A stretch of 64,000 nucleotides of DNA from Streptomyces caeruleatus (GTDB lineage Bacteria > Actinomycetota > Actinomycetes > Streptomycetales > Streptomycetaceae). Below are positions 51,884 to 61,213 of this stretch, piece after piece; the first letter of the stretch is position 1, and every line of letters begins with the position of its first letter. Under the pieces are notes generated by a model. The model saw nothing but the letters and a program-made list of their open reading frames with translations, was not told the origin of the DNA and searched no databases. The position numbers and the translations under genes were made by a program. The stretch is from positions 364,915 through 428,914 of the forward strand of contig NZ_KQ948930.1 in NCBI RefSeq assembly GCF_001514235.1. Direction: 5' to 3'.

Positions 51884-54229
51884 TTACTTCACTGCGGCGC
51901 CGACCTCGACCGTGATCGTCGAGCCGTCGCGCGGCTCCTTGATGATCTTGATCTTGGTGTTGGTGTCAGTGATCTTGACGCCCGCGGTGGGCGTCTCGGC
52001 GCTGTAGTACGTGCTGGTGTGGTCGTTGAAGACCGGCACCCCGGCACGCGACGGGATCCGGGTCGCGACGTCCGCGTTGTGCAGCGTCATGCCGTCCGTG
52101 CGGAACGTGCTGAAGGGCGAGTCGTAGGACTGGATGCGGTTGCGCATCAGCGTGCCGTCGGACCACTTCAGCGGCGTCGGGTGGGAGTCGACCGGGAGGA
52201 TCAGACCGACACCCTGGTGCTGGCTGGTGTTGTTGTCCGCCTGGGAGGTGTCCCACTTCCAGATCAACAGGCCGTTCTGGTACGCGTAGTGCTCCACCCA
52301 GTCCGGACGGGTCGACGAGAAGCCGAAGTTGTACGGGCCCGTCTTCAGGGTCTTGTCGTACGACACGTACTGACGGTTCTCGGCGATGTAGTACTGCGCG
52401 TAGTCCTTGGTGAACGAGGCACCCATGCGCGAGAAGCCGGTCGCCGTCCAGGCGTTGTCCACGCTCTCGACGTCGTCCGAGAAGACCGCGGAGCCGTCGG
52501 CGGTGACCGTGATGCGGTCGGCCGCGAAGCCCTTCATCGCCAGGCCGCCGTCGGTCGCGTAGCGGAAGCGCAGGTCGATCTTCATGCCGGCGTAGGCGTC
52601 CAGCGGGTAGACGAGCTTCTGGTACGCGTCCACCGTGCCGTCGAGCGCGGGCTTGTCGCTGCCGTCACGGCTGATCGGGTTGCCGTTCGCGGTGCCGTCG
52701 ATCGCCGTCCAGTTGGCGCCGCCGTCGGTCGACACCTCGGTGTAGAGGTAGTCGTAGCCCTTCTCGATGTCCCACCAGCCGTCCAGGGTGAGGCTCGCGG
52801 AGGACTTGCCGGTCAGGTCGACGGACCGGCTCAGCGTGTTCTTCAGGTTGTTGCCGCTGCCGCTCCACCACTGGGTCGCGCCCTGGGCGGGAGTGACGAG
52901 TTCGGTGGTGACGGCCTTCTTGGGCAGGTTGACCACGAGGGCCTGCTTGTGCCGGGTGTTGTACTCGGCCAGGCCCAGCTTGTGCTCGGACGTCGTCGCG
53001 GCCTTGGCCGTGTCGTAGTTGAGCCAGCCCAGCTGGAGCTTGTCCCAGGCGGTCATGTCGCCGGGCAGGTCACCGATCTCCTTCTTGCCGGTGCCCAGCC
53101 AGGAACCGGAGGACATCAGCGTCCAGAAACCGGTGGAGTTCTCGCCGCCGGCGGTGTCGTAGTGGTCCGGCAGACCGAGGTCGTGGCCGTACTCGTGGGC
53201 GTAGACGCCGAGGCCGCCGTTCTCCGGCTGGACGGTGTAGTCGCCGACCCAGATGCCGGTGGAGCCGATCTGCGCGCCGCCCAGCCTGTTGTTCGCGGGG
53301 CCGGTGGCACCGGCGTCGGTGCCGAACGCGTACCAGCGGTGGGCCCAGATCGCGTCCTCGCCCTGGGCGCCGCCGCCCGCGGACTCGTCCTCACCGGCGT
53401 GCACGATCTGGAAGTGGTCGATGTAGCCGTCGGCCTCGTTGAAGTCGCCGTCGCCGTCGAAGTCGTAGCGGTCCCACTGGTCGAACTGTGTGACGTCCGC
53501 CTTGATCTCGGCGTCGGTCCGCCCAGCCGCCTTCTGCTGGGCGACCCACGCGTTCAGACCGTCGCTGACGACGTTCCACACGCTGGCGCAGTTGGTGTCA
53601 CCGCAGGCGTTGTTGCCGTAGCGGGCCTCGTTGTAGGGGACCTTCACCCAGTCGGTGACCTCGCCCTCGACCGAGTAGCGGCCCGAGGACTGCTTCTCGT
53701 AGTACTTCTTCAGCGACTCGGTCTTGTTGCCGGTGCCGAAGTAGAGGTCCTCGAAGTGCTTCTTGTTGTAGTCCGCCTGCCAGGCGGTCGAGTTGTCCTT
53801 CTCGCGGTCGGGCTCGGCTATCTGGTTGTGGGCCGGGCCGGGCGTGCCGCCGAACTCGCTGATCTGGTCGCCGAACTCGACCAGGATCGTGAAGATCTTG
53901 TCGGTCTTCTCGCGGCCCAGCTCGACGTACTTGCTGTCGCCCTTCTTGCTCTTGAGCTCGACGACCTGCGAGCCGTCGCGCTTGGTGACCTTGCTCCGGC
54001 CGGATATGACCTGGTTCAGGGCCTCCTCGCGCTGGGCCTCCTGCGTCCGGCTCATGGGGCCGTCGAGGTTGTGGTCGGCGTGAGTGTGCTCCGCCGGGTC
54101 GTGCCGCTCCACGGACGCCGGCGCGCCTTCGTCGGCCTGAGCCACCGCGAAGGTCGAGAACGTCGCCGCCGCCGTCGTGAGCGCGACGGCTGTTGCCGCC
54201 GTTCTGAACGTCCAGGGTCTACTGGTCAC
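51884..54229 (-). CDS. Secreted M6-family metalloprotease (immune inhibitor A-like)
   Basis: 781 residues. Signal peptide in the first 35 residues (VALTTAAATFSTFAVAQADE), a propeptide, then the M6 catalytic domain with HEYGHDLGLPDHYD (zinc ligands about 345-349) and the downstream SSGSWLGTG Met-turn region. Gly/Asp-rich calcium-type loops (DFDGDGDFNEADG) and C-terminal beta-sandwich domains (WWDIEKGYDYLYTEVSTDGG) follow. It would be an extracellular protein-degrading enzyme. The GTG at 54229 has GGAGG six bases upstream. Its promoter region carries paired TTGAC/GTCAA repeats. Confidence 0.92.
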   Translation of the reverse strand: MTSRPWTFRTAATAVALTTAAATFSTFAVAQADEGAPASVERHDPAEHTHADHNLDGPMSRTQEAQREEALNQVISGRSKVTKRDGSQVVELKSKKGDSKYVELGREKTDKIFTILVEFGDQISEFGGTPGPAHNQIAEPDREKDNSTAWQADYNKKHFEDLYFGTGNKTESLKKYYEKQSSGRYSVEGEVTDWVKVPYNEARYGNNACGDTNCASVWNVVSDGLNAWVAQQKAAGRTDAEIKADVTQFDQWDRYDFDGDGDFNEADGYIDHFQIVHAGEDESAGGGAQGEDAIWAHRWYAFGTDAGATGPANNRLGGAQIGSTGIWVGDYTVQPENGGLGVYAHEYGHDLGLPDHYDTAGGENSTGFWTLMSSGSWLGTGKKEIGDLPGDMTAWDKLQLGWLNYDTAKAATTSEHKLGLAEYNTRHKQALVVNLPKKAVTTELVTPAQGATQWWSGSGNNLKNTLSRSVDLTGKSSASLTLDGWWDIEKGYDYLYTEVSTDGGANWTAIDGTANGNPISRDGSDKPALDGTVDAYQKLVYPLDAYAGMKIDLRFRYATDGGLAMKGFAADRITVTADGSAVFSDDVESVDNAWTATGFSRMGASFTKDYAQYYIAENRQYVSYDKTLKTGPYNFGFSSTRPDWVEHYAYQNGLLIWKWDTSQADNNTSQHQGVGLILPVDSHPTPLKWSDGTLMRNRIQSYDSPFSTFRTDGMTLHNADVATRIPSRAGVPVFNDHTSTYYSAETPTAGVKITDTNTKIKIIKEPRDGSTITVEVGAAVK

Positions 54230-54310
54230 TTGCTTCCTCCCCCGCGTCCGGGCGCGCGGAAGGAAGGGTTCCTGGTCCTGGAGGTTCCGCGGGCGCCTGA
54301 TCAACGCGTG

Positions 54311-54376
54311 TAGTCAAGTGACGACATTTGACTAGAGGTTAAGCAGAAAAAACAGACCTTGACTTGGACAGGTCAA
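54311..54376. promoter_or_regulatory. Clustered TTGAC/GTCAA inverted repeats upstream of the M6 protease gene
   Basis: TAGTCAA (54311-54317) faces TTGACTA (54328-54334) over 10 bases, and TTGACTTGGACAGGTCAA (54359-54376) is a second near-palindrome, making four half-sites. On the plus strand, TTGACT, 18 bases, then TATGCG also resembles a promoter reading toward 54622. A regulator that controls protease production could bind here. Confidence 0.5.
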
Positions 54377-54621
54377 TTGCACTATGCGGAGTTGATGTTC
54401 ATTTAGCGGACAACCACCTTTCGACGACGGGCGCGTTGCGCCGTCCACCTGTTGGACGCGATGACTCCGTGCGCCCCCTGTGCACCGGCACTGTTGGTTA
54501 GGTCACGCTTACGGTTTGTTCCTCTCGGGCATGCACGCGGTTAGAGTCGGATGGCGGAACGCCCGGACGTCGGCGGAAAGCCAGGCCGAGACCCCCGTGC
54601 ACCCCTGATTCCGAGGACACG

Positions 54622-54879
54622 ATGATCATGCCTCGTCCGACTGCCGCACAGCTCGCTTACGGCTCGTGCACCGTGATCTTCTCGACGCTCGCCATGCTGC
54701 TGCTGTCACAGACGAGTACGGGTGTGGGGATCGCGGTCATCGCCGTCGCGGCGCTCCTGCTCGGTTTGCTGGTCGCCATGACGGTGCCCATGCCGAAAAA
54801 GCCCCGCGTGGTGGCGGTCCGCAAGCCCGCTCCCACCGAACGCGAACAGGCGGAGGAACCCGTACTGACGCAGTCCTGA
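54622..54879 (+). CDS. Small two-helix membrane protein
   Basis: 85 residues. Two hydrophobic helices (YGSCTVIFSTLAMLLLS and VGIAVIAVAALLLGLLVAM) and a basic then acidic cytoplasmic tail (KKPRVVAVRKPAPTEREQAE). GAGGACACG precedes the ATG at 54622; ATG at 54628 is an alternative. Function unknown. Confidence 0.65.
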   Translation: MIMPRPTAAQLAYGSCTVIFSTLAMLLLSQTSTGVGIAVIAVAALLLGLLVAMTVPMPKKPRVVAVRKPAPTEREQAEEPVLTQS

Positions 54880-54933
54880 CGCGGGTCGGCCGGGCGCCGG
54901 CCGCGCGTCGGTCGTACGGCCGCCTGCCGTCCG

Positions 54934-55608
54934 TCAGTTGCCGGTGCTGACGACAACCGTCTTCGCCGCCTTGTCGTGCAGGCCCTGTTTGTAGGGCTTG
55001 TCGAAGAAGCTCCAGCCGCCGCAGATCACGGTCCAGATGCAGGCGCAGCAGAACGCGAACGGGATCCACAGCACCGCCGCCCGGATCAGCGAGGTCTGCA
55101 CGGACGGGGTGGCGCCGTTGTCGAGGTTGGCCGTGCGCATGTTGAGCAGCTTCTTGCCGAGCGTCTGCCCGGTCCGGGCAGTCATGACGGTGTCGTAGCC
55201 GATGAACAGCACGGCGGCGACCAGCGACTGCACGAAGGACTTGCCGTACTCCACCTGGTCGGTGTCGACGTTGTACTCGGTGACGCCGAATCCCCAGGTG
55301 AGCAGCCAGACGACGACACCCACCAGGATCATGTCGATGATGCGGGCCAGCGTGCGCTTGCCGCTGTCGGCGAGCGGCGGCATCCCGGCGAGGGGGTCGG
55401 CGGGCCCGCCTCCGCCGCCGTACGGGTCACCGCCGTAGGGACCACCGCCGTAGGGGCCGCCCCCGTAGGGCGGGGGTTGACCGCCGTACGGGGGCTGGTC
55501 ACCGTACGGCGGACCCGAGCCCTCGCCCTCGGGCGGCGGGGGCTGCTTCCTGAACGGATCGTCTTCCGGGGGTTGCTGACCGGAGCCGGGAGGCGGTTCG
55601 CTGCTCAT
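54934..55608 (-). CDS. RDD family membrane protein
   Basis: 224 residues. The first 80 are Pro/Gly/Tyr-rich repeats (PYGGGPYGGGPYGGDPYGG). The RDD domain starts ADSGKRTLARIIDMILVGVV, with the Arg and Asp of the name, and contains TGQTLGKKLLNMRTANLD and two further helices. RDD proteins include Na+(K+)/H+ antiporter-like members, but transport by this one is unproven. The upstream gene encodes a second RDD protein. Confidence 0.85.
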   Translation of the reverse strand: MSSEPPPGSGQQPPEDDPFRKQPPPPEGEGSGPPYGDQPPYGGQPPPYGGGPYGGGPYGGDPYGGGGGPADPLAGMPPLADSGKRTLARIIDMILVGVVVWLLTWGFGVTEYNVDTDQVEYGKSFVQSLVAAVLFIGYDTVMTARTGQTLGKKLLNMRTANLDNGATPSVQTSLIRAAVLWIPFAFCCACIWTVICGGWSFFDKPYKQGLHDKAAKTVVVSTGN

Positions 55609-55697
55609 GGCCCGAGTCGACCGCGAACCGTCCGGCTTCGCATCCGGCGCGGGGCCGTCCGGGGTACGGAATCTTCCGGGCCGTTCGCGGTAGGCGG

Positions 55698-57257
55698 TCA
55701 GCCCGCGACGAACGTACGCGCCGCCTTGTCGTGCCAGCACTGGCGCCAGGGCCGGTCGAACACGCACCACAGCACGCCGACGACACCGACGACGAGCAGG
55801 CCGGGGATGCTGTAGACGAGCCAGCGCTTCAGGGCCGCGCCGAACTCCGGGGGTTCGTGGGCCTCGATGTCCCGCACCTCCAGGCCGAGCACCTTCTTGC
55901 CCAGCGTGCGGCCCCACTTGACGGTGGGCAGGACCTCGTAGGCCGCGCCGAACAGGAGCAGGACGGCCAGGATGATGCCTAGGTAGACCGACGTGGTGCC
56001 GTCGAGCAGCCACACGGTGACCGTCTCGCCGGACAGCTTGGCGGCGTCGATCTTGCCGTTGACGTGGTCGAGCGCCTTGGTGCCGAGCGGTACGGCGGCC
56101 ACCGCGGTGACGGCGGCCAGGACGACCGTGTCCAGCAGCCGTGCGGCCAGCCGCTTGCCGAGACCGGCGGGGCGGGCGGCGGCCTGGCGCATGGCGGCGG
56201 CCTGGAACGGGTCCAAGGTCGGGGGCTTCCACGGCGCGACCGGCTGATCCTCGCCGGGGCCCGCGAGCCGGTGGACCTGCTGCGCCCAGGAGGACTGGCC
56301 GCCGCCGGGGCCCGACGTCATGGGCGCGCCGGAGGCGTCCGCCGCGGACTGCGGGCCGCCCGACTGCTGCGGGATGCTCGGGGCGGCCGCCTGCTGGGCC
56401 TGCTGCGGGCCGGAGAGGGCCGTGGGAGAGGCGCCGGCCGCCTGGGCGGCGGCAGCGGCTCCGGCGGCCGTCTGGGCCTGTCCTTGGGCCACCGCGGCCC
56501 GTTCGGCGGCGGCCTTCCCGGCGCCGAAGCCGGGGCCCTGCGGCGCGCCGGCCGCGGAGTCCGTACGTGCGGCGCCCGATCCGGCGGACGCGCCCGTGCT
56601 TCCGCCCTGCGCCCCCGTGTGCGGGGACACCGCGCGGATGGCCATGGTGCCGTCGGCGGGGGCGGGGCCGCCGGGGTTGGGGATGCCGGTGCCGGAGGAC
56701 TGCGCTCCGCCCGGCACGGGCCGACGGATCATGAACGTGTCCCCGGAGGCGACGCCACCGGAGGCGGCGTCCGGCTCGGCGGGCGGGACGGCGGCCGTGC
56801 CGTCCGGCTGGGCCGCCGCGCGCGGGTCCCTCGGGTCGGGCTCCTGCGGGGCGCCCCAGGAGACGCGGTGGTCCTGGTCGCCGCCGAAGCCGCCCTGGTG
56901 CGCGGGGTCGGCGCCCCACGCGGACGCCGGCTCCGGGCGGCTGCCGTGCCGGGCCTGGCCCGACGCGGGTTCCGGGCGGCTGCCGTGCCGGGCCTGGCCC
57001 GACGCGGGTTCCTGCGTCGGCTCCTCGTCGAAGAAGTGCGGGCCGGTCTCCTCGACCGAGGCGGCCGGGGCGGCGGGCCCGTCCGGGTGGGCGCCCGGCG
57101 GCGGGGCGAGCGGTTCGCCGTCCGCCGGCGCCGGACGGCTGGTGCCCGGCACCCAGGAGGCGCCGTTCCAGTACCGGACATATCCAGGAATGGACGGGTC
57201 CGGGTAATACCCTTCGCGGGGCCTGTCGTCACCGGGGGCCGGGGTTGGGGCGCTCAT
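55698..57257 (-). CDS. DUF2510-RDD fusion membrane protein
   Basis: 519 residues. Residues 12-42 form a DUF2510 WW-like module (REGYYPDPSIPGYVRYWNG, then ASWVPGT). A disordered linker of about 300 residues rich in A, G, Q, P and S follows, including a perfect 13-residue tandem duplication (39-bp repeat 56932-57009). The C-terminal 150 residues are an RDD domain (LGKRLAARLLDTVVLAAVTA, WGRTLGKKVLGLEV). DUF2510 modules are often seen at termini of actinobacterial membrane proteins. Operonic with the smaller RDD gene. Confidence 0.85.
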   Translation of the reverse strand: MSAPTPAPGDDRPREGYYPDPSIPGYVRYWNGASWVPGTSRPAPADGEPLAPPPGAHPDGPAAPAASVEETGPHFFDEEPTQEPASGQARHGSRPEPASGQARHGSRPEPASAWGADPAHQGGFGGDQDHRVSWGAPQEPDPRDPRAAAQPDGTAAVPPAEPDAASGGVASGDTFMIRRPVPGGAQSSGTGIPNPGGPAPADGTMAIRAVSPHTGAQGGSTGASAGSGAARTDSAAGAPQGPGFGAGKAAAERAAVAQGQAQTAAGAAAAAQAAGASPTALSGPQQAQQAAAPSIPQQSGGPQSAADASGAPMTSGPGGGQSSWAQQVHRLAGPGEDQPVAPWKPPTLDPFQAAAMRQAAARPAGLGKRLAARLLDTVVLAAVTAVAAVPLGTKALDHVNGKIDAAKLSGETVTVWLLDGTTSVYLGIILAVLLLFGAAYEVLPTVKWGRTLGKKVLGLEVRDIEAHEPPEFGAALKRWLVYSIPGLLVVGVVGVLWCVFDRPWRQCWHDKAARTFVAG

Positions 57258-57544
57258 GTCCGTCGTCCGGTATCTGCTCGTGGGTCAAATAGGGGCCTCC
57301 ACATCTATCAGACCGACGCAACAAGCACCGCCCGTCCCGTAGGACCCACTCCTTTCCGGGCAACCTCGCACACGTACCGCACACGAGCGGAACCCGGCCC
57401 GGGAGCGGCTCGGGGCAGGGCTGGGGCAGGGCTGGGAGGGGCGTGGGAAAAAGTTCTGGGAAGTCGCGTAATGAATCGGGGGGCTGCTCCCTCTCCACTC
57501 GTACGGGCCCGCTCTCAGGGCTCGTACGAGTCACGAGAGAGGAC

Positions 57545-57967
57545 ATGGACGCCATGCATCAGACCGTCGTGGAGCGCGAGCTGGAGCTGCGGCTCGTGCT
57601 GTCGCCCGAGCGGAGCATCCCCGTGCCGGCGCTGCTGAGCTATCACAGGGACGACCCGTACGCCGTGCACGTCGCCTTTCACACCAACTCCGACCACCCG
57701 GTGCACTGGACCTTCTCGCGCGACCTGCTCGTGGAGGGGGTGTTCCGGCCGAGCGGGCACGGGGACGTGCGGGTGTGGCCGTCGAAGGTGGACGGGCGCA
57801 GCCTGGTGCTCATGGGGCTGAGCTCGCCCGACGGGGACGCGCTGCTGGAGGCGCCGGCGGCGCAGGTGTCGGCGTGGCTGGAGCGGACGCTGCGGCTGGT
57901 GCCGCCGGGGGCCGAGGGCGAGCAGCTGGGGATCGACGACGCGCTCGACCAGCTGCTCGCCCAGTGA
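57545..57967 (+). CDS. ssgG: SsgA-like sporulation cell-division protein (SsgG-like)
   Basis: 140 residues. The SALP family signature is seen in VVERELELRLVLSPERSIPV, YHRDDPYAVHVAFHT, VHWTFSRDLLVEGVF and GDVRVWPS. SALPs exist only in sporulating actinobacteria and steer septum placement and cell-wall remodelling. The name SsgG is given because the S. coelicolor gene ssgG lies, as I recall, next to the same FAD oxidase and RDD genes; sequence alone shows only the family. ATG 57545 has GAGAGGAC in front; 57554 is possible. Confidence 0.82.
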   Translation: MDAMHQTVVERELELRLVLSPERSIPVPALLSYHRDDPYAVHVAFHTNSDHPVHWTFSRDLLVEGVFRPSGHGDVRVWPSKVDGRSLVLMGLSSPDGDALLEAPAAQVSAWLERTLRLVPPGAEGEQLGIDDALDQLLAQ

Positions 57968-57977
57968 GCCCTGCCGG

Positions 57978-59378
57978 TCAGAACAGCTTGCCCGGGTTCA
58001 GGATGCCCAGCGGGTCGAAGACCTGCTTGATCCCGCGCTGCATCTCGACCCCGACCGGGCCGATCTCGCGCGCCAGCCACTCCTTCTTCAGGACGCCCAC
58101 GCCGTGCTCGCCGGTGATCGTGCCGCCGAGTTCCAGGCCGAGCGCCATGATCTCGTCGAAGGATTCGCGGGCGCGCCGGGACTCGTCGGCGTCGGTCGCG
58201 TCGAAGCAGACGGTGGGGTGCGTGTTGCCGTCACCGGCGTGGGCGACGACGCCGATGGTGAGCTGGTGCTTGTCGGCGATCCGCTCGACGCCCTCGATCA
58301 GGTCGGCGAGCCTGGACCGTGGCACGCACACGTCGTCGATCATCGTCACGCCCCGCACGGCTTCGAGCGCGGTGAGGGACAACCGCCGTGCCTGGAGCAG
58401 GAGTTCGGACTCGGCCGCGTCGTCCGCCGGGACCACCTGGGTGGCGCCGGCCGCCTCGCACAGCGCGCCGACGGCCGCGAGGTCGGCGGTGGGGTCCGGG
58501 GTGTCGAAGGCGGCCAGGAGGAGGGCCTCTGTCGTCTCCGGCAGTCCCATGTTCGCGATGTCGTTGACCGCCTTGACGGTCGTACGGTCCATCAGTTCCA
58601 GCAGCGACGGGACGTGCCCGCCCTCCATGATCCGGCACACCGCGTCACAGGCGGCCGCCGCGGTCGCGAACTCGGCGGCCAGCACCAGTTGCCGCGGCGG
58701 CTGCGGCTTCAGCGCCAGGACGGCCCGTACGACGATGCCGAGCGAGCCCTCGGAGCCGACGAACAGGCGGGTCAGGTCGTATCCGGCGACGCCCTTGGCC
58801 GTGCGACGGCCGGTGGTCATCAGGCGGCCGTCGGCGAGGACGACGTCCAGGCCGAGGACGTACTCCGCCGTCACCCCGTACTTCACACAGCACAGGCCGC
58901 CGGAGGCCGTGCCGATGTTGCCGCCGATCGTGCACATCTCCCAGCTGGAGGGGTCCGGCGGGTAGTACAGGCCGAGTTCGCCCACCGCGCGGGAGAGCGT
59001 GGCGTTGATGACGCCGGGCTCGACGACGGCGATGCGGTCGACCGGGTTGATTTCCAGGATGCGGTCCATCTTGGTCAGGGACAGCACGATGCAGCCCTCG
59101 GAGGCGTTGGCGCCGCCCGACAGGCCCGTGCGGGCGCCCTGCGGGACGACCGGGACGCGCAGCTCGGTGGCGGTGCGCATGACGTGCTGGACCTCTTCGG
59201 CCGTGCGCGGCAGCACGACCACGGCGGGGGCGCCGGCCGGGCAGAAGCTGGCCATGTCGTTGGCGTAGGAGGCCGTGATGTCGGGGTCGGTGAGGACGGC
59301 CTCGGCGGGCAGGCCCGCGAGCAGCCGCTCGGTGAGGTCACCCCGGGCCTGGTCGAGTGCGGCTTCGGTACGGCTCAT
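57978..59378 (-). CDS. FAD-linked oxidase, GlcD/D-lactate dehydrogenase type
   Basis: 466 residues. An FAD_binding_4 domain shows VVVLPRTAEEVQHVMRTA, the flavin loop PQGARTGLSGGANAS, PPDPSSWEMCTIGGNIGTAS and VGSEGSLGIVVRAVLAL. The C-terminal FAD-oxidase domain has VVAHAGDGNTHPTVCFD with conserved metal-binding His, and GEHGVGVLKKEW. This class oxidises 2-hydroxy acids such as glycolate or D-lactate. The gene is convergent with the SsgG gene (10 bases between the stops). Confidence 0.9.
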   Translation of the reverse strand: MSRTEAALDQARGDLTERLLAGLPAEAVLTDPDITASYANDMASFCPAGAPAVVVLPRTAEEVQHVMRTATELRVPVVPQGARTGLSGGANASEGCIVLSLTKMDRILEINPVDRIAVVEPGVINATLSRAVGELGLYYPPDPSSWEMCTIGGNIGTASGGLCCVKYGVTAEYVLGLDVVLADGRLMTTGRRTAKGVAGYDLTRLFVGSEGSLGIVVRAVLALKPQPPRQLVLAAEFATAAAACDAVCRIMEGGHVPSLLELMDRTTVKAVNDIANMGLPETTEALLLAAFDTPDPTADLAAVGALCEAAGATQVVPADDAAESELLLQARRLSLTALEAVRGVTMIDDVCVPRSRLADLIEGVERIADKHQLTIGVVAHAGDGNTHPTVCFDATDADESRRARESFDEIMALGLELGGTITGEHGVGVLKKEWLAREIGPVGVEMQRGIKQVFDPLGILNPGKLF

Positions 59379-59487
59379 GATCACAGAGTGACACCCGGGG
59401 CCATCGGTGTGAACCCCGAGTACGGCAGCCGGGGTCGGACGGGTGTGGTCGTCGTATTGACGCAAGGTTTCACGCACAGTGATCGCC

Positions 59488-61017
59488 ATGGAGAACAGCG
59501 CCCCGAAGAACGCCGGGTCTGCGAACACCGCGTCTGCGAACACCGGGTCTGCGAACACCGGCTCTGAGAACGCCGGGTCCGAGAACGACGCCGCGAACGA
59601 CCGGCAGGGCCCGCCGGACCGCCGCCCGCGCAAGCGGCTGCGCGTGCTGATCGCCTCCGTCGCGGGGTGTGCCGTGCTCGGCGGGGTGCTGACGCTGTTG
59701 CCGTGGGGACCGAGCGGGACGCGGGCCGCCCCGCCGGCACCGGGGGCGCAGGCGCTGGCCGCCGTCACCACGGGGGTGACCGCCGCGCTGCCCGATCTGG
59801 CGCTGCTGATCGACGAGCACGAGACCCACCTGCGGACGCATCCCAAGGACGCCCGGGCGTGGGCGGTGCTGGGGGCGGCGTACGTCGAACAGGGGCGGCG
59901 GACCGCGGACCCGGCGAACTACCCGAAGGCCGAGAACGCGCTGCGGGCGTCGCTGCGGGTGCGGGAGCGCAACGCCGAGGCGCTGGACGGCATGGCGGCG
60001 CTGGCCAACGCCCGACGGGACTTCCACGCGGCGCGGACGTGGGGCGAGGCGGCGCTGAAGGTCGACCGGAAGCGGTGGACGACGTATCCGCTGCTGATCG
60101 AAGCGCAGACCGGGATGGGTGACTACAGGGCCGCCAAGCGGACCCTGGACCGGCTGCTGAAGCTGCGCTCCGGACCGGCGGTGCAGGCCCGGGCGGCGGC
60201 CCTCTACCGGGACCGGGGCTGGCGGGAGGACGCGGCGGCGGCCCTCTCCGACGCTGCGGCGGCCACCGGGGCCCCGGCCGAGCGGGCGGCGTATCTCGAA
60301 CGGGCCGGGCAACTCGCCTGGGAACGCGGCGACCTGGAGGTGGCCCTGCGCCACTTCCAGGAGGCGGTGCGCCTCGACCCCGACCAGCGGGCCGCGCTCG
60401 CCGGGCAGGGGCGGACGCTGGCGGCACTGGGCCGTTCGACGGAAGCCCTGAACGCCTACCGGGCGGCCCTCGCCAAGCAGCCGCGGCCCGAATACGCCCT
60501 GGAACTGGGCGAGTTGTACGAGTCGCTGGGGCTGGGTCAGGCGGCTCGCGTGCAGTACGACCTGCTGCGCGAGCGGGCGGCGCGGGCCGCGGCCGGCGGG
60601 GTGGACGAGGAGCTGGTGCTGGGCCTCTACGAGGCGGACCACGGCGACACGGAGATGGCCGTACGGCGGCTCAGGGTCGAGTGGCGCCGGCAGCCGGGGA
60701 TCCCGGTGGCCGACGCGCTGGGGTGGGCGCTGCACCGGGCCGGGGAGGACAAGGAGGCGCTGAAGTTCGCCCGGCGGGCGACCGACCGGCAGAAGGGGGG
60801 CGGGGTGCGCAGCGCGCTGTACGCCTATCACCGGGGGATGATCGAGCGGTCGCTGGAGCTGGCGGGGCCGGCGCGACGGCACCTGGAGGAGGCGCTGCGG
60901 ATCAATCCGCACTTCTCGCCGACGCGGGTGCCGCTGGCACAGGCGGCGCTGGAGGAGCTCGGGGAGCCGTCCGTTCAGGACGTACCGGACATGGACGCCA
61001 AGCCGCGGCGGAAGTGA
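59488..61017 (+). CDS. Membrane-anchored TPR repeat protein
   Basis: About 509 residues from ATG 59488 (GTG 59479 is also in frame; no clear ribosome site for either). The N-terminus holds a 5-residue repeat, SANTG/SENAG, from 15-bp DNA repeats at 59514-59586. A basic stretch and one membrane helix (VLIASVAGCAVLGGVLTLLP) follow, then at least eight TPR-like helical pairs (AWAVLGAAYVEQGRRTADPA, ALRHFQEAVRLDPDQRAAL, AGPARRHLEEALRINPHF). Likely an extracytoplasmic or membrane protein-binding scaffold. Its 3' end overlaps an antisense remnant. Confidence 0.78.
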   Translation: MENSAPKNAGSANTASANTGSANTGSENAGSENDAANDRQGPPDRRPRKRLRVLIASVAGCAVLGGVLTLLPWGPSGTRAAPPAPGAQALAAVTTGVTAALPDLALLIDEHETHLRTHPKDARAWAVLGAAYVEQGRRTADPANYPKAENALRASLRVRERNAEALDGMAALANARRDFHAARTWGEAALKVDRKRWTTYPLLIEAQTGMGDYRAAKRTLDRLLKLRSGPAVQARAAALYRDRGWREDAAAALSDAAAATGAPAERAAYLERAGQLAWERGDLEVALRHFQEAVRLDPDQRAALAGQGRTLAALGRSTEALNAYRAALAKQPRPEYALELGELYESLGLGQAARVQYDLLRERAARAAAGGVDEELVLGLYEADHGDTEMAVRRLRVEWRRQPGIPVADALGWALHRAGEDKEALKFARRATDRQKGGGVRSALYAYHRGMIERSLELAGPARRHLEEALRINPHFSPTRVPLAQAALEELGEPSVQDVPDMDAKPRRK

Positions 61018-61193
61018 CCCGGGGCTTTCCCACCGCCGCCGTGCCGATCAGCGCGTTGCGCGTCACGGGCCGAACTCGGCGAGGACCGCGCGGGGTTCGC
61101 GGCCTCCCGGTCCGCGAGGAACGGATCGGTGTCGCCGGCGGTGTCGATGGCGCCGAACCCCTGCGTACCGCCCACGTCGTTGATCCTGGCCAT
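60975..61193 (-). pseudogene. Remnant of a nitrile-hydratase-like beta subunit N-terminus
   Basis: From an ATG at 61193 the frame reads MARINDVGGTQGFGAI, then DTDPFLADREA. This matches the conserved start of nitrile hydratase/thiocyanate hydrolase beta subunits (DVGGMxGFGPV...F...WE). After about 35 residues the similarity stops and the frame runs on in Arg/Gly-rich sequence into the antisense of the TPR gene. It follows the TagC-like gene by 20 bases, so the true gene was probably truncated. No alpha subunit is nearby. Confidence 0.5.
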
Positions 61194-61213
61194 GGGGTCG
61201 GCGTACGGCCGCC

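Noticed and set aside
54380..54420. PHO box (PhoP direct repeats) near the protease promoter
   Set aside because: GTTGATGTTCATTT matches only loosely and lacks a second well-spaced GTTCACC unit.
58104..59567. 487-codon plus-strand frame opposite the FAD oxidase gene
   Set aside because: Antisense shadow of a clearly recognised flavoenzyme.
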